Positions 1 through 13,683 of a DNA stretch of 64,000 nt are shown here, piece by piece. The stretch spans positions 4,054,595 to 4,118,594 of the forward strand of contig OZ026547.1 of assembly GCA_964020155.1 (NCBI GenBank), read 5' to 3'. Position 1 is the stretch's first letter. Every line of letters starts with the position of its first letter. Made by a program: the position numbers and the translations under genes. This stretch comes from Chondrilla cf. caribensis. Lineage: Eukaryota > Porifera > Demospongiae > Chondrillida > Chondrillidae. The notes beneath the pieces were generated by a model that saw only the letters and a list, made by a program, of their open reading frames with translations, made no database searches and had not been told where the DNA came from.

Positions 1-340
1 TAACCGCAATTGTGTATTAACTGGGAGTGTGTACTAACCAGGAGTGTGTGCTAACCAGGAGTGTGTTCTAACCAAATGTGTGTGCAAATGAGAATGTGTG
101 CTAACTTGGAGTGTGTATAGGTCAGGAGTGTGTACTAGCCAGAAGTGTGTACTAGCCAGGAGTGTGTACTAGCCAGGAGTGTGTACTAGCTAGGAGTGTA
201 TAATAGCCAGAAATGTGTACTAACCAGGATGACAAGATCGCAAGATGTAAGATAGGTCAGGAGTGTGTACTAGCCAGGAGTGTATATTAGGCAGAAATGT
301 GTACTAACCAGGATGACAAGATCGCAAGATGTACAGACGA

Positions 341-664
341 GACCCTCTCAACACACATAACTCACAGGATGTACAGACCCATCTCAACACACAGAACTCA
401 CAGGATGTACAGACCCTCTCAACACACAGAACTCACAGGATGTACAGACCCTCTCAACACACAGAACTCACAGGATGTACAGACCCTCTCAACACACAGA
501 ACTCACAGGATGTACAGACCCTCTCAACACACAGAACTCACAGGATGTACAGACCCTCTCAACTCAACACACAGAACTCACAGGATGTACAGACCCTCTC
601 AACACATAGAACTCACAGGATGTACAGACCCTCTCAACACACAGAACTCACAGGATGTACAGAC
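341..664. repeat. 35-bp minisatellite, array 1
   Basis: About nine tandem units of 35 bp containing ACTCACAGGATGTACAGACC. One unit carries a 5-bp expansion near 565. Because 35 is not a multiple of three and the unit has no stop in any frame, all three forward frames stay open and give a 35-residue protein period. This is a sequence artefact, not evidence of a gene. Confidence 0.92.
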
Positions 665-878
665 CCGGCCCTTAATTTGAACACTCAGGACTTACAAGAT
701 GTACAGACACAGCCCTTTAAACAAACTCATTTACTGACAGATATTATAATTGCAAGTTCTGTATTTATTAGGGGACCAACTTCAGACCACTGACACTTAG
801 TGGTTCTACATTGTACTGTCTCTTCTTCAACATCAACCTCAAGACCATACACATTGTATCAGTTGGATGATGTGTACG

Positions 879-1060
<182 letters not shown>

Positions 1061-1231
1061 GATGTGTGGATGTGTGTTGGTGTAAGTGCATGTGGGTGGG
1101 GCTTTTATGACTGTTGTGTCATGTGTCTTGTACTCAATGTAAGTTTCCACACATTCAGTACATATGCATGTGTCTGCTTTGTTTATGCAGTATATTTGAC
1201 TATTCATACTGAATCATTGCCTGTCAACCAA

Positions 1232-1295
<64 letters not shown>

Positions 1296-1435
1296 ATGTG
1301 TGTTGTTGTAAGTGCATGTAGTAGGGGCTTTTATGACTGTTGTGTCATGTGTCTTGTACTCAATGTAAGTTTCCACATTGCTTTGTTTATGCAGTATATT
1401 TGACTATTCATACTGAATCATTGCCTGTCAACCAA

Positions 1436-1516
<81 letters not shown>

Positions 1517-1880
1517 TGTGTGTACTAACCCTGAGTGTGTAATAACCAGGAGTGTGTGCTAAGCAGGAGTGTGTACTAACCGCAATTGTGTATTAACTGG
1601 GAGTGAGTACTAACCAGGAGTGTGTTCTAACCAGGAGTGTGTTCTCACCAAATGTGTGTGCTAACGAGAATGTGTGCTAACTTGGAGTGTGTATAGGTCA
1701 GGAGTGTGTACTAGCCAGGAGTGTGTACTAGCCAGGAGTGTATAATAGCCAGAAATGTGTACTAACCAGGATGACAAGATCGCAAGATGTAAGATAGGTC
1801 AGGAGTGTGTACTAGCCAGGAGTGTATATTAGGCAGAAATGTGTACTAACCAGGATGACAAGATCGCAAGATGTACAGAC

Positions 1881-2862
1881 GAGACCCTCTCAACACACAT
1901 AACTCACAGGATGTACAGACCCTCTCAACACACAGAACTCACAGGATGTACAGACCCTCTCAAAACAGAACTCACAGGATGTACAGGCCCTCTCAACACA
2001 CAGAACTCACAGGATGTACAGACCCTCTCAACACACAGAACTCACAGGCTGTACAGACCCTCTCAACACACAGAACTCACAGGATGTACAGACCCTCTCA
2101 ACATACAGAACTCACAGGATGTACAGGCCCTCTCAACACACAGAACTCACAGGATGTACAGACCCTCTCAAAACAGAACTCACAGGATGTACAGGCCCTC
2201 TCAATACACAGAACTCACAGGATGTACAGGCCCTCTCAACACACAGAACTCACAGGATGTACAGACCCTCTCAACACACAGAACTCACAGGCTGTACAGA
2301 CCCTCTCAACACACAGAACTCACAGGATGTACAGACCCTCTCAACATACAGAACTCACAGAATGTACAGGCCCTCTCAACACACAGAGCTTACAGGATGT
2401 ACAGACCCTCTCAACACACAGAACTCACAGGATGTACAGACCCTCTCAACACACAGAACTCACAGGATGTACAGACCCTCTCAACAGACAGAACTCAAAG
2501 GATGTACAGACCCTCTCAACACACAGAACTCACAGGATGTACAGACCCTCTCAACACACAGAACTCACAGGATGTACAGACCCTCTCAACATGCAGAACT
2601 CACAGGATGTACAGACCCTCTCAACACACAGAGCTTACAGGATGTACAGACCCTCTCAACACACAGAACTCACAGGATGTACAGACCCTCTCAACATACA
2701 GAACTCACAGGATGTACAGGCCCTCTCAACACACAGAGCTTACAGGATGTACAGACCCTCTCAACACACAGAACTCACAGGATGTACAGACCCTCTCAAC
2801 ACACAGAACTCACAGGATGTACAGGCCTTCTCAACACACAGAACTCACAGGATGTACAGACC
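1881..2862. repeat. 35-bp minisatellite, array 2
   Basis: About 28 units of the same 35-bp repeat as array 1. Point variants (GGATGTACAGG, GGCTGTACAG, GAGCTTACAGG) recur in blocks, so the array grew by duplicating groups of units. Confidence 0.92.
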
Positions 2863-3073
2863 TGGCCCTTAATTTGAACACTGAGGACTTACAAGATGTA
2901 CAGACCCAGTCTTTAAACACACTCATTTACTGACAGATATTATAAATGCAAGTTCCGTATTTATTAGGGGACCTACTTCAGACCACTGACACTTAGTGGT
3001 TCTGCATTGTACTGTCTCTTCTTCAACATCAACCTCAAGACCATACACATTGTATCAGTTGGATGATGTGTAC

Positions 3074-3301
<228 letters not shown>

Positions 3302-3687
3302 ACCAGGAGTGTGTATTAACCAGGAGTGTGTACTAACCCTGAGTGTGTAATAACCAGGAGTGTGTGCTAATCAGGAGTGTGTGCTAAGCAGGAGTGTGTA
3401 CTAACCGCAACTGTGTATTAACTGGGAGTGTGTACTAACCAGGAGTGTGTGCTAACCAGGAGAGTGTGCTAACCAGGAGTGTGTTCTAACCAAATGTGTG
3501 TGCTAATGAGAATGTGTGCTAACTTGGAGTGTGTATAGGTCAGGAGTGTGTACTAGCCAGGAGTGTGTACTAACCAGGAGTGTGTACTAGCCAGGAGTGT
3601 GAACTAGCCAGGAGTGTGTACTAGCCAGGAGTGTATAATAGCCAGAAATGTGTACTAACCAGGATGACAAGATCGCAAGATGTACAG

Positions 3688-3942
3688 ACGAGACCCTCTC
3701 AACACACATAACTCACAGGATGTACAGACCCTCTCATCACACAGAACGCACAGGGTGTACAGGCCCTCTCAACACACAGAACTCACAGGATGTATAGACC
3801 CTCTCAACACACATAACTCACAGGATGTACAGACCCTCTCAACACACAGAACTCACAGGATGTACAGACCCTCTCAACACATAGAACTCACAGGATGTAC
3901 AGACCCTCTCAACACACAGAACTCACAGGATGTACAGACCCG
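3688..3942. repeat. 35-bp minisatellite, array 3
   Basis: About seven units of the 35-bp repeat, more diverged at the left end (ATAACTC, GAACGCACAGGGTG). Confidence 0.9.
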
Positions 3943-4144
3943 GCCCTTAATTTGAACAATCAGGACTTACAAGATGTACAGACACAGCCCTTTAAACACA
4001 CACATTTACTGACAGATATTATAATTGCAAGTTCCGTATTTATTAGGGGACCTACTTCAGACCACTGACACTTAGTGGTTCTACATTGTACTGTCTCTTC
4101 TTCAACATCAACCTCAAGACCATACACATTGCATCAGTTGGATG

Positions 4145-4145
<1 letters not shown>

Positions 4146-4225
<80 letters not shown>
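4146..4225. repeat. (TG)n microsatellite
   Basis: About 40 uninterrupted TG dinucleotides in higher-order copy 3. Confidence 0.97.
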
Positions 4226-4226
<1 letters not shown>

Positions 4227-4410
4227 ATGTGAGTGCATGTGGGAGGGCTTTTATGACTGTTGTGTCATGTGTCTTGTACTCAATGTAAGTTTCCACATAT
4301 ACGGTACATATGCATGTGTCTGGTTTGTTTATGCAGTATATTTGACTATTCATACTGAATCATTGCCTGTCAACCAAACTCCACAATTCTGTTTGATGGT
4401 CTGAGATGAG

Positions 4411-4729
4411 CGTTTGTACTGTACAAGACTTGGAATCAGGACAGTAGGTTTGAGTGTACATGTAAAATTCCAGGGTAAACTGTAGATGCACTAAAACATA
4501 ATTTTCTTTTGACTGCTTCACATGCAGTGTGTACGTCACTTGGTGCATAGGACCACCTATGTCTCTCCTGGCATGTATGTACACAGCACCACTACATATG
4601 TCTCTTTCAATATGTACATACAAAGTACCACTGGTGTTCCCTCAGTATGTACGTATAATATTATGTAAATGATCATCTTCACATGTTGTACTAAACCCAC
4701 AATTCTCTCTTTTGTTCATGCTTTCCTAG
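4411..4729. other. Non-repetitive stretch, no gene recognised
   Basis: Single-copy sequence after the last satellite copy. It ends in a pyrimidine-rich run (CTCTCTTTTG...TTTCCTAG) that would serve as a plus-strand splice acceptor for the possible exon at 4,730. Confidence 0.5.
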
Positions 4730-5281
4730 ATATGGTTCCCATCTAAACTTGTATTATTTGTGAAAGTCTAACCCTCGGTCATACATGAGCTACGTATGTG
4801 GACTTATTGGAGTCCTTGAAGAAGAGATATCAAATGCTGAAAGATTCATACTCAATGCTTTCAATGTCCAAGATGTTCGTTGGTGAGAGTACACATTTAA
4901 TTTTTGGAACAGTTTCATTACATTCCTATAGTATACTTGAAGAACACCTTTCTAAGTGACCCCATGTTACTGTTATTGTATTGATCTCCTGGTTCCCGTG
5001 GGAATGTTTATACCTGTGTTTTTATATGTAGTAAACACTTTCTTTGTCACCACATTTGTAGTAAACACTTCCTTTGTCACAACTTGAGTCTGTATAGCAC
5101 ACATACACTCATGTAATCACAATAAAGTTGTTTGTTTGTAACACAGCAGACTGCTTGACTACAGTACATAGGCAAATGTTTCCTGTTGTCTGTCAATAGC
5201 AGACAGTGGTTTGAAACACAAGGGGACCTTTCTCTTGGATATCTTGCTCAACATTCATTATATCTAGGATTGGTCTCAAGG
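4730..5281 (+). CDS. Two possible coding exons of an unidentified gene
   Basis: Candidate exon a runs from the acceptor TTTCCTAG to 4,882, where the donor GTGAGA follows. Candidate exon b is 5,200-5,281, between TGTCAATAG and GTAACC. Exon a is open from 4,764 to its end (residues ...GVLEEEISNAERFILNAF...). Its last two bases join exon b in frame, and exon b is open for all 27 codons (...QWFETQGDLSLGYLAQ...). The matching phase is the main support. Against it, an in-frame TGA lies at 4,761-4,763, so exon a must start later or the gene is broken. No family was recognised. The exons sit on an island between inverted satellite arrays, so any downstream exon would lie in or beyond 5.6 kb of satellite. 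Confidence 0.35.
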
Positions 5282-5345
5282 GTAACCTCTATATTCAGGT
5301 CTTATTTAGAACAGATATTATTCTATACCTGAAGGATGACCTCTC

Positions 5346-8300
5346 GTTAGTACACACTCCAGGTTAGTACACACTCCTGGTTAGTACACACTCCTGTTTA
5401 GCAAACACTCCAGGTTAGTGCACACTCCTGTTTAGCACACACTCCTGGTTAGTACACACTCCTGGCTAGTGCACACTCCTGATTAGCATGCACTCCTGTT
5501 TGGTACACTCTCCTGGTTAATACACACTCCTGGTTAGCACACACACCTGGTTAGTACACACTCCCAGTAAGTACACGCTCCCTGTTAGCACACACTCCCA
5601 ATTAGCATGCAATCCTTGTTAGTACACACTCATGGCTAGTACACACTCCGGGTTAGCACACACTCTTGGTTAGCACACACTACTGGTTAGTACACACTCC
5701 TAGCTAGTACGTGTGTACTAGCTAGGTTGATACACACTGGTTAACACACACTGATTAGTACAAACTCTCGGTAAGTACACACTCCTCCTTAGCACACACT
5801 CCCGGTTAGTATACACTCCTCCTCAGCACACACTCCTGGTTAGCACACACTCATGGTTAGTACACACACCTAGCTAGTACACACTCCTGGCTAGTACACA
5901 CTCCTGGTTAGCACACTCTCCTGGTTAGCACACTCTCCTGGTTAGTGCACACTCCTGGTTGCACACACTCCAGGTTAGTATACACTTATGTTTAGCACAC
6001 ACTCCTGGTTAGTACACACTCCTGGTTAGCACACACTCCTTCTTAGTACACACTCCTGGTTGATAGACACTCTTGGTTAGCACACTCCTGGTTAGTACAC
6101 ACTCCTGGTTAGTACACACTCCTGGTTAGTACACACTCCTGGTTAGTACACAGTCCCAGTTAGTACACAGTCCCTGTTAGCACACACTCCTGTTTAGTCC
6201 ACACTCCCGGTTAGCACGCACTCCTGGTTAGTACACACTCATGGCTAGTACACACTCCTGGTTAGCACACACTCCAGGTAGTACACACTCCTGTTTAGTA
6301 CATACTCCTGGTTAGTACACACTCCTCGTTAGCACACACACACCTGTTTAGTACACACTCCTGGTTAGAACACGTTTCCTGTTAGCACACACTCTCAGTT
6401 AGCAAGCAATCCTGTTTAGTACACTCCCCTGGTTAGCACACATTCCCGGGTAGTACACACTCATGGCTAGTACAAACTCCTGGTTAGCACACACTCTTGG
6501 TTAGCACACACTACTGGTTAGCACACACTACTGGTTAGTACACACTCCTAGTTAGTACACACTCCAGGTTAGTACACACTCCTGGCTAGTACACAATCCA
6601 GGTTAGTACACACTCTCGGTTAATACACACTCCCACTAACAACACACTCCTACTTAGCACACACTCCAGGTTAGTACACACTCCTGGTTCGCATACACTC
6701 TTGGCTAGCACACACTCCTAGTTAGTACACACTCCGGGTTAGTACACACTCCTGGTTTGCATACACTCTTGGTTAGCACACACTCCTAGTTAGTACACAC
6801 TCCAGGTTAGTACACACTCCTGGTTAGCACACATCCGTGTTAGTACACACTCCTGGTAAGCACACACTCCTGGTTGGTACACACTCCTGGCTAGTACACC
6901 CTCCTGGTTAGCACGCACTCCCGTTTAGTACACTCTCCTGGTTAATACACACTCCTGGTTAGTACACATATCTTGTTAGTACACACTCCCGGTTAGTACA
7001 CACTTCCAGAAAGTAAACACTCCTCCTCAACACACACTTCTGGTTAGCACACACTTATGGTTAGTACACACACCTACTTATCTAGCACACACTCCAGGTT
7101 AGTACACACTCCTAGCTAGTACACACTCCTGGTTAATACACACTCCTAGCTAGTACACACTCCTGGTTAACACACTCTCCTGGTTAGCACACACTCCTGG
7201 TCAGTACAAACTCCTGGTTAGCATACACTCCTGGTCAGCACACACCCCTGGTTAGTAATTACTCCTGGTTAGTACACACTACTGTTTAGCACACTCTACC
7301 AGTTAGTACACACTCCTGGTTAGCACGCACTCCTGGTTCATACACACTCCTTGTTAATACACACTCCCGGTTAGCACACACTCTTGGCTAGTACACACAC
7401 CTACGTAGTTAGCACACACTACTGGTTAGTACACACTCCTAGCTAGTACATGTGTACTAGCTAGGTTGATACACACTGGTTAACACACACTGATTAGTAC
7501 AAACTCTCGGTAAGTACACACTCCTCCTTAGCACACACTCCCGGTTAGTATACACTCCTCCTCAGCACACACTCCTGGTTAGCACACACTCATGGTTAGT
7601 ACACACACCTAGCTAGTACACACTCCTGGTTAGTACACACTCCTGGTTAGCACACTCTCCTGGTTAGCACACACTCCTGGTTAGTGCACACTCCTGGTTA
7701 GCACACATTCCAGGTTAGTACACACACCCGGTTAATACACACTCTGGTTTAGTACACACTCCTGCTTAGCACACACACCTGGTTAGTACTCACTCCTGTT
7801 TAACGCACACTTCTGGTTAGCACACACTCCTGGTTAGCACACACTCATGGTGAGTACACATTCCTGGTTTATAAACACTCCTGGTCAGTAAGCACTCCCA
7901 GTTAGCACACATTCCAGGTTAGTACACACTCCATAGTACACACTCCTGGTTATCACACACTCCAGGTTAGTACACACTCCTGGCTAGTACACACTCCTGG
8001 TTAGCTCACACTCCTGCTTAGTAAACACTCTAAGTTAGTACAGATTCCTGGTTAGCACACAGTCCTGATTAGCACACACTCCTGGTTAGTACACACTCCT
8101 GGTCAGCACACACACCTGGTTTGTGCACACTCCTGGCTAGTACACACTCCTGGTTAGCACACACTCCTGGTTAGCACACACTCCAGTTTAGTACACACTC
8201 CTGGCTAGTACACACTCCTGGTTAGCACGCACTCTCGCTTAGTACACTCTCGTGGTTAGTACACACTCCCACTTACTACACACTCCTAGTCAGCACACAT

Positions 8301-10975
8301 TCCAGGTTAGTACACACTCATGGTTAGCACACACTCCTGGTTAGCACGCACTCTCGCTTAGTACACTCTCGTGGTCAGTACACACTCCCACTTACTACAC
8401 ACTCCTAGTCAGCACACATTCCAGGTTAGTACACACTCATGGTTAGCACACACTCCTGGCTAGTACACACTTCTGGCTAGTACACACTCCCGGCTAATAA
8501 TCCACGTTAATACACAATCCTAGCAAGTACACTCTCCTGGTTAATACACATTCCTTGTTAGCTAGCACACACTTCTGGTTAATACACACTCCCCCTTACT
8601 ACACACTTCTGGTAAGCACACACTCCTGGTTAGCACACACTCCAGGTTAGTACACACTCCCAGGTAGTACACACTCCTGGTTAGTACCCACTTCTTGTTA
8701 GCAAACACTCTCGGTTAGCACACACTTCAGGTTAGTACACACTCCTGGCTAGTACACACTCCTGGTTTGTACACACTCCAGTCTAGTACATACTCCTGGT
8801 TATTACACACTCCTGGTTAGCACACACTCCCGGTTAATACACACTCCCACTTACTACACACTCCTGGTTAGCACACATTCCAGGTTAGTACACACTCCTG
8901 GTTAGCACACACTCCATAGTACACACTCCTGGTTAGCACACACTCTAGGTTAGTACACACTCCTGGCTAGTACACACTCCTGGTTAGCTCACACTCCTGG
9001 CTAGTACACACTCCTGGTTAGCACACACTCCAGGTTAGTACACACTCCTGGCTAGTTAGTACACACTCCTGGTTAGCTCACACTCCTGGTTAGCACACTC
9101 TCCTGGTTAGCACACTCTCCTGGTTAGCACGCACTCCTGCTTAGTAAACACTCTAAGTTAGTACAGATTCCTGGTTAGCACACAGTCCTGATTAGCACAC
9201 ACTCCTGGTTAGTACACACTCCTGGTCAGCACACACACCTGATTTGTGCACACTCCTGGTTAGCACACACTCCTGGTTAGCACACACTCCAGTTTAGTAC
9301 ACACTCCTGGCTAGTACACACTCCTGGTTAGCACGCACTCTCGCTTAGTACACTCTCGTGGTTAGTACACACTCCCACTTACTACACATTCCTAGTCAGC
9401 ACACATTCCAGGTTAGTACACACTCCTGGTTAGCACACACACCTGATTTGTGCACACTCCTGGTTAGCACACACTCCTGGTTAGCACACACTCCAGTTTA
9501 GTACACACTCCTGGCTAGTACACACTCCTGGTTAGCACGCACTCTCGCTTAGTACACTCTCGTGGTTAGTACACACTCCCACTTACTACACACTCCTAGT
9601 CAGCACACATTCCAGGTTAGTACACACTCATGGTTAGCACACACACCTGATTTGTGCACACTCCTGGTTAGCACACACTCCAGTTTAGTACACACTCCTG
9701 GCTAGTACACACTCCTGGTTAGCACGCACTCTCGCTTAGTACACTCTTGTGGTTAGTACACACTCCCACTTACTACACACTCCTAGTCAGCACACATTCC
9801 AGGTTAGTACACACTCCTGGCTAGTAACCACTCCTGGTTAGCACATACTCCTGGTTAGCACACACTCCTGACTAGCACACACTCCTGACTAGCACACACT
9901 CCTGGTTAGTACACACTCCTGGCTAGTACACACTCCTGGTTAGTACACACTCCTGGCTTGTACACACTCCTGGTTAGCTCACACTCCCGGTTAGTACACA
10001 CCCCTGGCTAGTACCGACTCCTGGTTAGCACACACTCCTGGCTAGTACACACTCCTGGTTAGTGCACACTATACCGGCTAGTACACACTCCTGGTTAGCA
10101 CACACTCCTGGTTAGCACACACTCCTGGCTAGTACACACTCCTGGTTAGTGCACACTATACCGGCTAGTACCCACTCCTGGTTAGCACATACATACTCCT
10201 GACTAGTACACACTCCTAACTAGTACACACTCCTGGTTAGCACACACTCCTGGCTAGTTCACACTCCTGGCTTGTACACACTCCTGGTTAGCTCACACTC
10301 CCGGCTAGTACACACTCCTGGTTAGTACACACTCCTGGCTAGTACACACTCCTGGTTAGTGCACACTATACCGGCTAGTACACACTCCTGGTTAGCACAC
10401 ACTCCTGGTTAGTACACAGTCCTGGTTAGCACACACTCTTGGTTAGTACACACTCCTGGTTAGCACACACTCCAGGTTAGTACACACTCCTGCTTAGCAC
10501 ACACTCCAGGTTAGTACACACTCCCAGGTAGTACACACTCCTGGTTAGTACACACTCCTGGTTAGCAAACACTCTCGGTTAGCACACACTCCAGGTTAGT
10601 ACACACTCCTGGCTAGTACACACTCCTGGTTAGTACACACTCCTGGTTAGCACACACTCCAGGTTAGTACACACTCCTGCTTAGCACACACTCCAGGTTA
10701 GTACACACTCCCAGGTAGTACACACTCCTGGTTAGTACACACTCCTGGTTAGCAAACACTCTCGGTTAGCACACACTCCAGGTTAGTACACACTCCTGGC
10801 TAGTACACACTCCTGGTTTGTACACACTCCTGGTTAGTATCCACTCCTGTTTAGCACACACTCCTGGTTCATACACACATACGGTTAGCACACACTCTTG
10901 GTTAGTACACACTCCTGGTTAACACACACACTTGGTTAGCACACACTACTGGTTAGTACACACTCCTGCTTAATG
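5346..10975. repeat. 17-bp satellite array, reversed orientation
   Basis: About 330 tandem copies of TAGTACACACTCCTGGT, the reverse complement of the unit at 1-3,665. The main variants are TAGCACACAC, the linker CTAGTACAC, and CCCGG or CCAGG in place of CCTGG. Longer blocks repeat inside the array: about 5,690-5,960 recurs at 7,425-7,690, and a unit with GCACGCACTCTCGCTTAG recurs near 8,224, 8,343, 9,325, 9,534 and 9,720. Growth therefore involved higher-order duplication. No gene is supported. Confidence 0.95.
5701..5724. repeat. Palindromic orientation switch in the satellite
   Basis: Arms TAGCTAGTAC and GTACTAGCTA around a 4-nt loop (GTGT). The right arm is a 17-bp unit read in the opposite direction. 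The same structure recurs at 7,440-7,463 with loop ATGT. Confidence 0.8.
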
Positions 10976-11070
10976 TTAATAATTATTGTGATCAGCTGTT
11001 CTGATATCACATCATTAATCTAGATGTCTATATACTTAAATAACGCAGACTTAAAATTATCCCTACTTAC

Positions 11071-11161
11071 CTTGGTTCACCCAGGGCCTGAAAGTTCCTT
11101 GAAACAAAGGCGCCTTTACTCCTGTTCAATTCCACCGCTCATCTGAAGACTCATCCGCCAT
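11071..11161 (-). other. Possible minus-strand 5' exon with strong donor
   Basis: On the minus strand an ATG at 11,161-11,159 begins MADESSDERWN and then hits a stop. The stretch ends at CCAAG|GTAAGT (donor at 11,070-11,065). As the frame does not reach the donor, this would be a leader exon with a short upstream frame rather than coding sequence. The next exon would have to lie left of the satellite array. Confidence 0.25.
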
Positions 11162-11955
11162 CTAGCATTCTTGTTTGAACAGGTTCCCTTTTTCCTCTCC
11201 TATGTTGACCAGGGAGATGAAGAGCGATGTGTCTATTCTGCATATCTGAATTTGCTCGTGGGTGAGATTGTATTTATTGTTCAGGGTAGCACACTGCTTC
11301 AGATTGGAGCTATCACCACTTTGAATTAAACTAAAAGAAATCACCACAATGAATACAAATCTGTAAGGGGTTCGAAGGGATATAGAAATATAATATACGC
11401 ACATTATGTCAACATAATCATGCGTGCGTGTGTACGACTGAAAATGCGTACCATTGTCTATGCACACCATATTAGAAACGCGCGTGTGTTCGTGCGTGCG
11501 TGTGTGTGTGTAGAGTGGTACACGATCGAGTCAACTGAAGACTTACTGAAGACTCATCCGCCATCTAGTACTCGCATTCTTGTTTGAACAGATTCCCTTC
11601 TTCCTCTCCTATGTTGACCAGGGAGATGAAGAGCGATGTGTCTATTCTGCATATCTGAATTTGCTCGTGGGTGAGATTGTATTTATTGTTCAGGGTAGCA
11701 CACTGCTTCAGATTGGAGCTATCACCACTTTAAATTAAACTAAAAGAAATCACCACAATGAATACAAATCTGTAAGGGGTTCGAAGGGATATAGAAATAT
11801 AATATACGCACATTGTGTCAACATAATCATGCGTGCGTGTGTTCGACTGAAAATATTAATGCGTACCATTGTCTATGCACACCATATTAGAAACGCGCGT
11901 GTGTTCGTGCGTGCGTGTGTGTGTGTAGAGTGGTACACGAGTCAACTGAAGACTT
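11145..11955. repeat. Tandem duplication of about 403 bp
   Basis: Copy 1 is about 11,145-11,547 and copy 2 about 11,548-11,955, with only small differences. Both carry GCGCGTGTGTTCGTGCGTGC and the segment around CAGGGAGATGAAGAGCG. On the minus strand each copy ends near ATGGCGGATGAGTCTTC followed closely by a GTAAGT donor-like site. This suggests a duplicated 5' exon or promoter of a minus-strand gene, but no long frame continues through it. Confidence 0.8.
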
Positions 11956-12507
11956 ACCGAAGACTTTTCAAGCTGATCCATAAGGAGGAACATCCAGTCG
12001 ACCAATCGCAAGTGTTAGAATCCCTCATTCTGTATAGACCTCCGTCAAAATTGATAGTAAAGCCGTTATAACAACAGGCAACTTAAAACGACACCAAATC
12101 TAGTATGAAGGTAGCGCATGATTTTCGAATCCTAAGATACGATGCTATAGCTACACGACCCGAAGCCCTCGAGCTGGAATTATACCAGAAGAGGACGTCG
12201 ACTCTGCCCTTTTATAATCGATCGATTGAAGCCACACAACCGCTAGTTTATACCTGTGGCGCCCATTGCGCCATGATGTCATCGTAGCGCGTGACCGTCA
12301 TGGCCGAATTGAATTCGTCGAGAATGTGTGATTTGTCTCGCCGCTTTTTAGAAAGAAGAAACTTCACATTTTAGCCTGATTGAAATCGATGACATACCCG
12401 AATGAAGAAACAGAGTTGCGAGTGGCTTTACGGCAGAGAAGCGTCCGTCTACGAACAAGAGCCAGTGCCGAATTTTGCAGCTGGGAGTTTGGCGCGCTTT
12501 GTTGGAG
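11956..12507. other. CpG-rich single-copy stretch, possible promoter region
   Basis: This stretch is richer in CG dinucleotides than the rest of the window (for example GACGTCGAC near 12,195 and TCATCGTAGCGCGTGACCG near 12,278). A further minus-strand donor-like site (CTTC|GGTAAGT) lies near 11,960. No reading frame resembles a known protein. Confidence 0.3.
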
Positions 12508-12850
12508 AATAACTCCCTCGCTTTCGATTGAATTCCTTCGTTCGTTTTCTCGAGACGAGCATTCTATTACTAGGTAGTAGTTCGATAATAGAGCTATAGT
12601 CAACGACGGTTTCGGGTCGATAGAAGCTACCTCGGCCGAGATATATGGGATTTTCTGCTCACTATTCATTTAAGAGGTACTCTCTCGCTTTAATCTGATC
12701 GAATTCGTTCGTTCATTTTCTCCAGACAATCATTCTATTACTAGGCAGTAGTTCGGTGTTATAGCTATAGTCAACGACGGTTTCGAGTCGATAGAAGCTT
12801 CCTCGCGGCTGAGATATATGGGACTTTTTGCTCCCTATTTTTATGACGCC
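12508..12850. repeat. Tandem duplication of about 170 bp
   Basis: Two diverged copies (about 12,508-12,676 and 12,677-12,850) share CATTCTATTACTAGG, TATAGTCAACGACGGTTTCG, GTCGATAGAAGCT and GAGATATATGGGA. Function unknown. Confidence 0.8.
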
Positions 12851-13640
12851 AATTGGCTTAATTGGCGTATAATCGGTTAAGTGGACACCTCATTGCAGGC
12901 TATTTTTGACCTATATTGCGAAATGGTCATTGTTACGCTTAGTACATGAATCAACAACAATGCCGGTGATATAATTCAAATGATTGCTCGATTACGTACC
13001 CAAAATTAAATTTTGTACATAGTAACATAATAATAATATTGGTGTATTATTATGCATGCATAATTATTCTTACATTATTATGTGAGTCAGAGATGTATAA
13101 TAATATTATTTAATTGCATGTCTATACAATGTTAAAAATCTTCCAACATGCTTATCAATAATACATACAATATTATACTTTTATACATAATTAATTATAG
13201 TACATAATATAATATATATTATTATTATAGTAATATTATATGATTACGGCAATAATAGATGTACATGCATGATTTTATATATTATTATAATATATAATAC
13301 AGCTTTATTATTATAATTGCATAATTATAATAATATTTTATATACTATGTATCTGTTATATTATCGTGTCTGCAATAATAACTTAAATAATTATATATTA
13401 TCGATGATATTATACGTACAATGTCATATATGATAATATTATATTGTTAATAATTTTAATGATATCATATCATATCAATAATAATAATATTATTATTGGG
13501 ATTCTGCTGTATAAGTAAAATTTAAAGCTAAAACATAATAATTATTACAATACACAATGACATTGCAGTGTGGGAAAAACTTTGAAAATATAATATGCAA
13601 ACCAATTACAACCATTTACAACAATTCAATAATATTGATC
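12851..13640. other. Very AT-rich intergenic stretch
   Basis: From about 13,010 to 13,500 the sequence is dominated by TAATA and TTATTA runs. No gene or ordered repeat unit is visible. A short inverted repeat, CGCCAATTGG...TTGGCG, lies at about 12,847. Confidence 0.6.
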
Positions 13641-13683
13641 ACGTATGATATTATTTATGATAATAATTGTCAGATCAATGACT

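Larger units (their letters stand above)
3402..4410. repeat. Higher-order satellite repeat, copy 3
   Basis: The 17-bp satellite (3,299-3,665), a short 35-bp minisatellite (3,688-3,942), the spacer (3,943-4,145), (TG)n (4,146-4,225) and the post-TG spacer to about 4,380. The repeat series ends here and non-repetitive sequence follows. Confidence 0.88.

Noticed and set aside
5346..10975. CRISPR-like array
   Set aside because: Units are head-to-tail without unique spacers, and the context is eukaryotic.
11829..12287. Short plus-strand frames of 80 and 60 codons
   Set aside because: They fall in the duplicated CpG-rich stretch with no homology or splice context. The donor-like signals are on the other strand.
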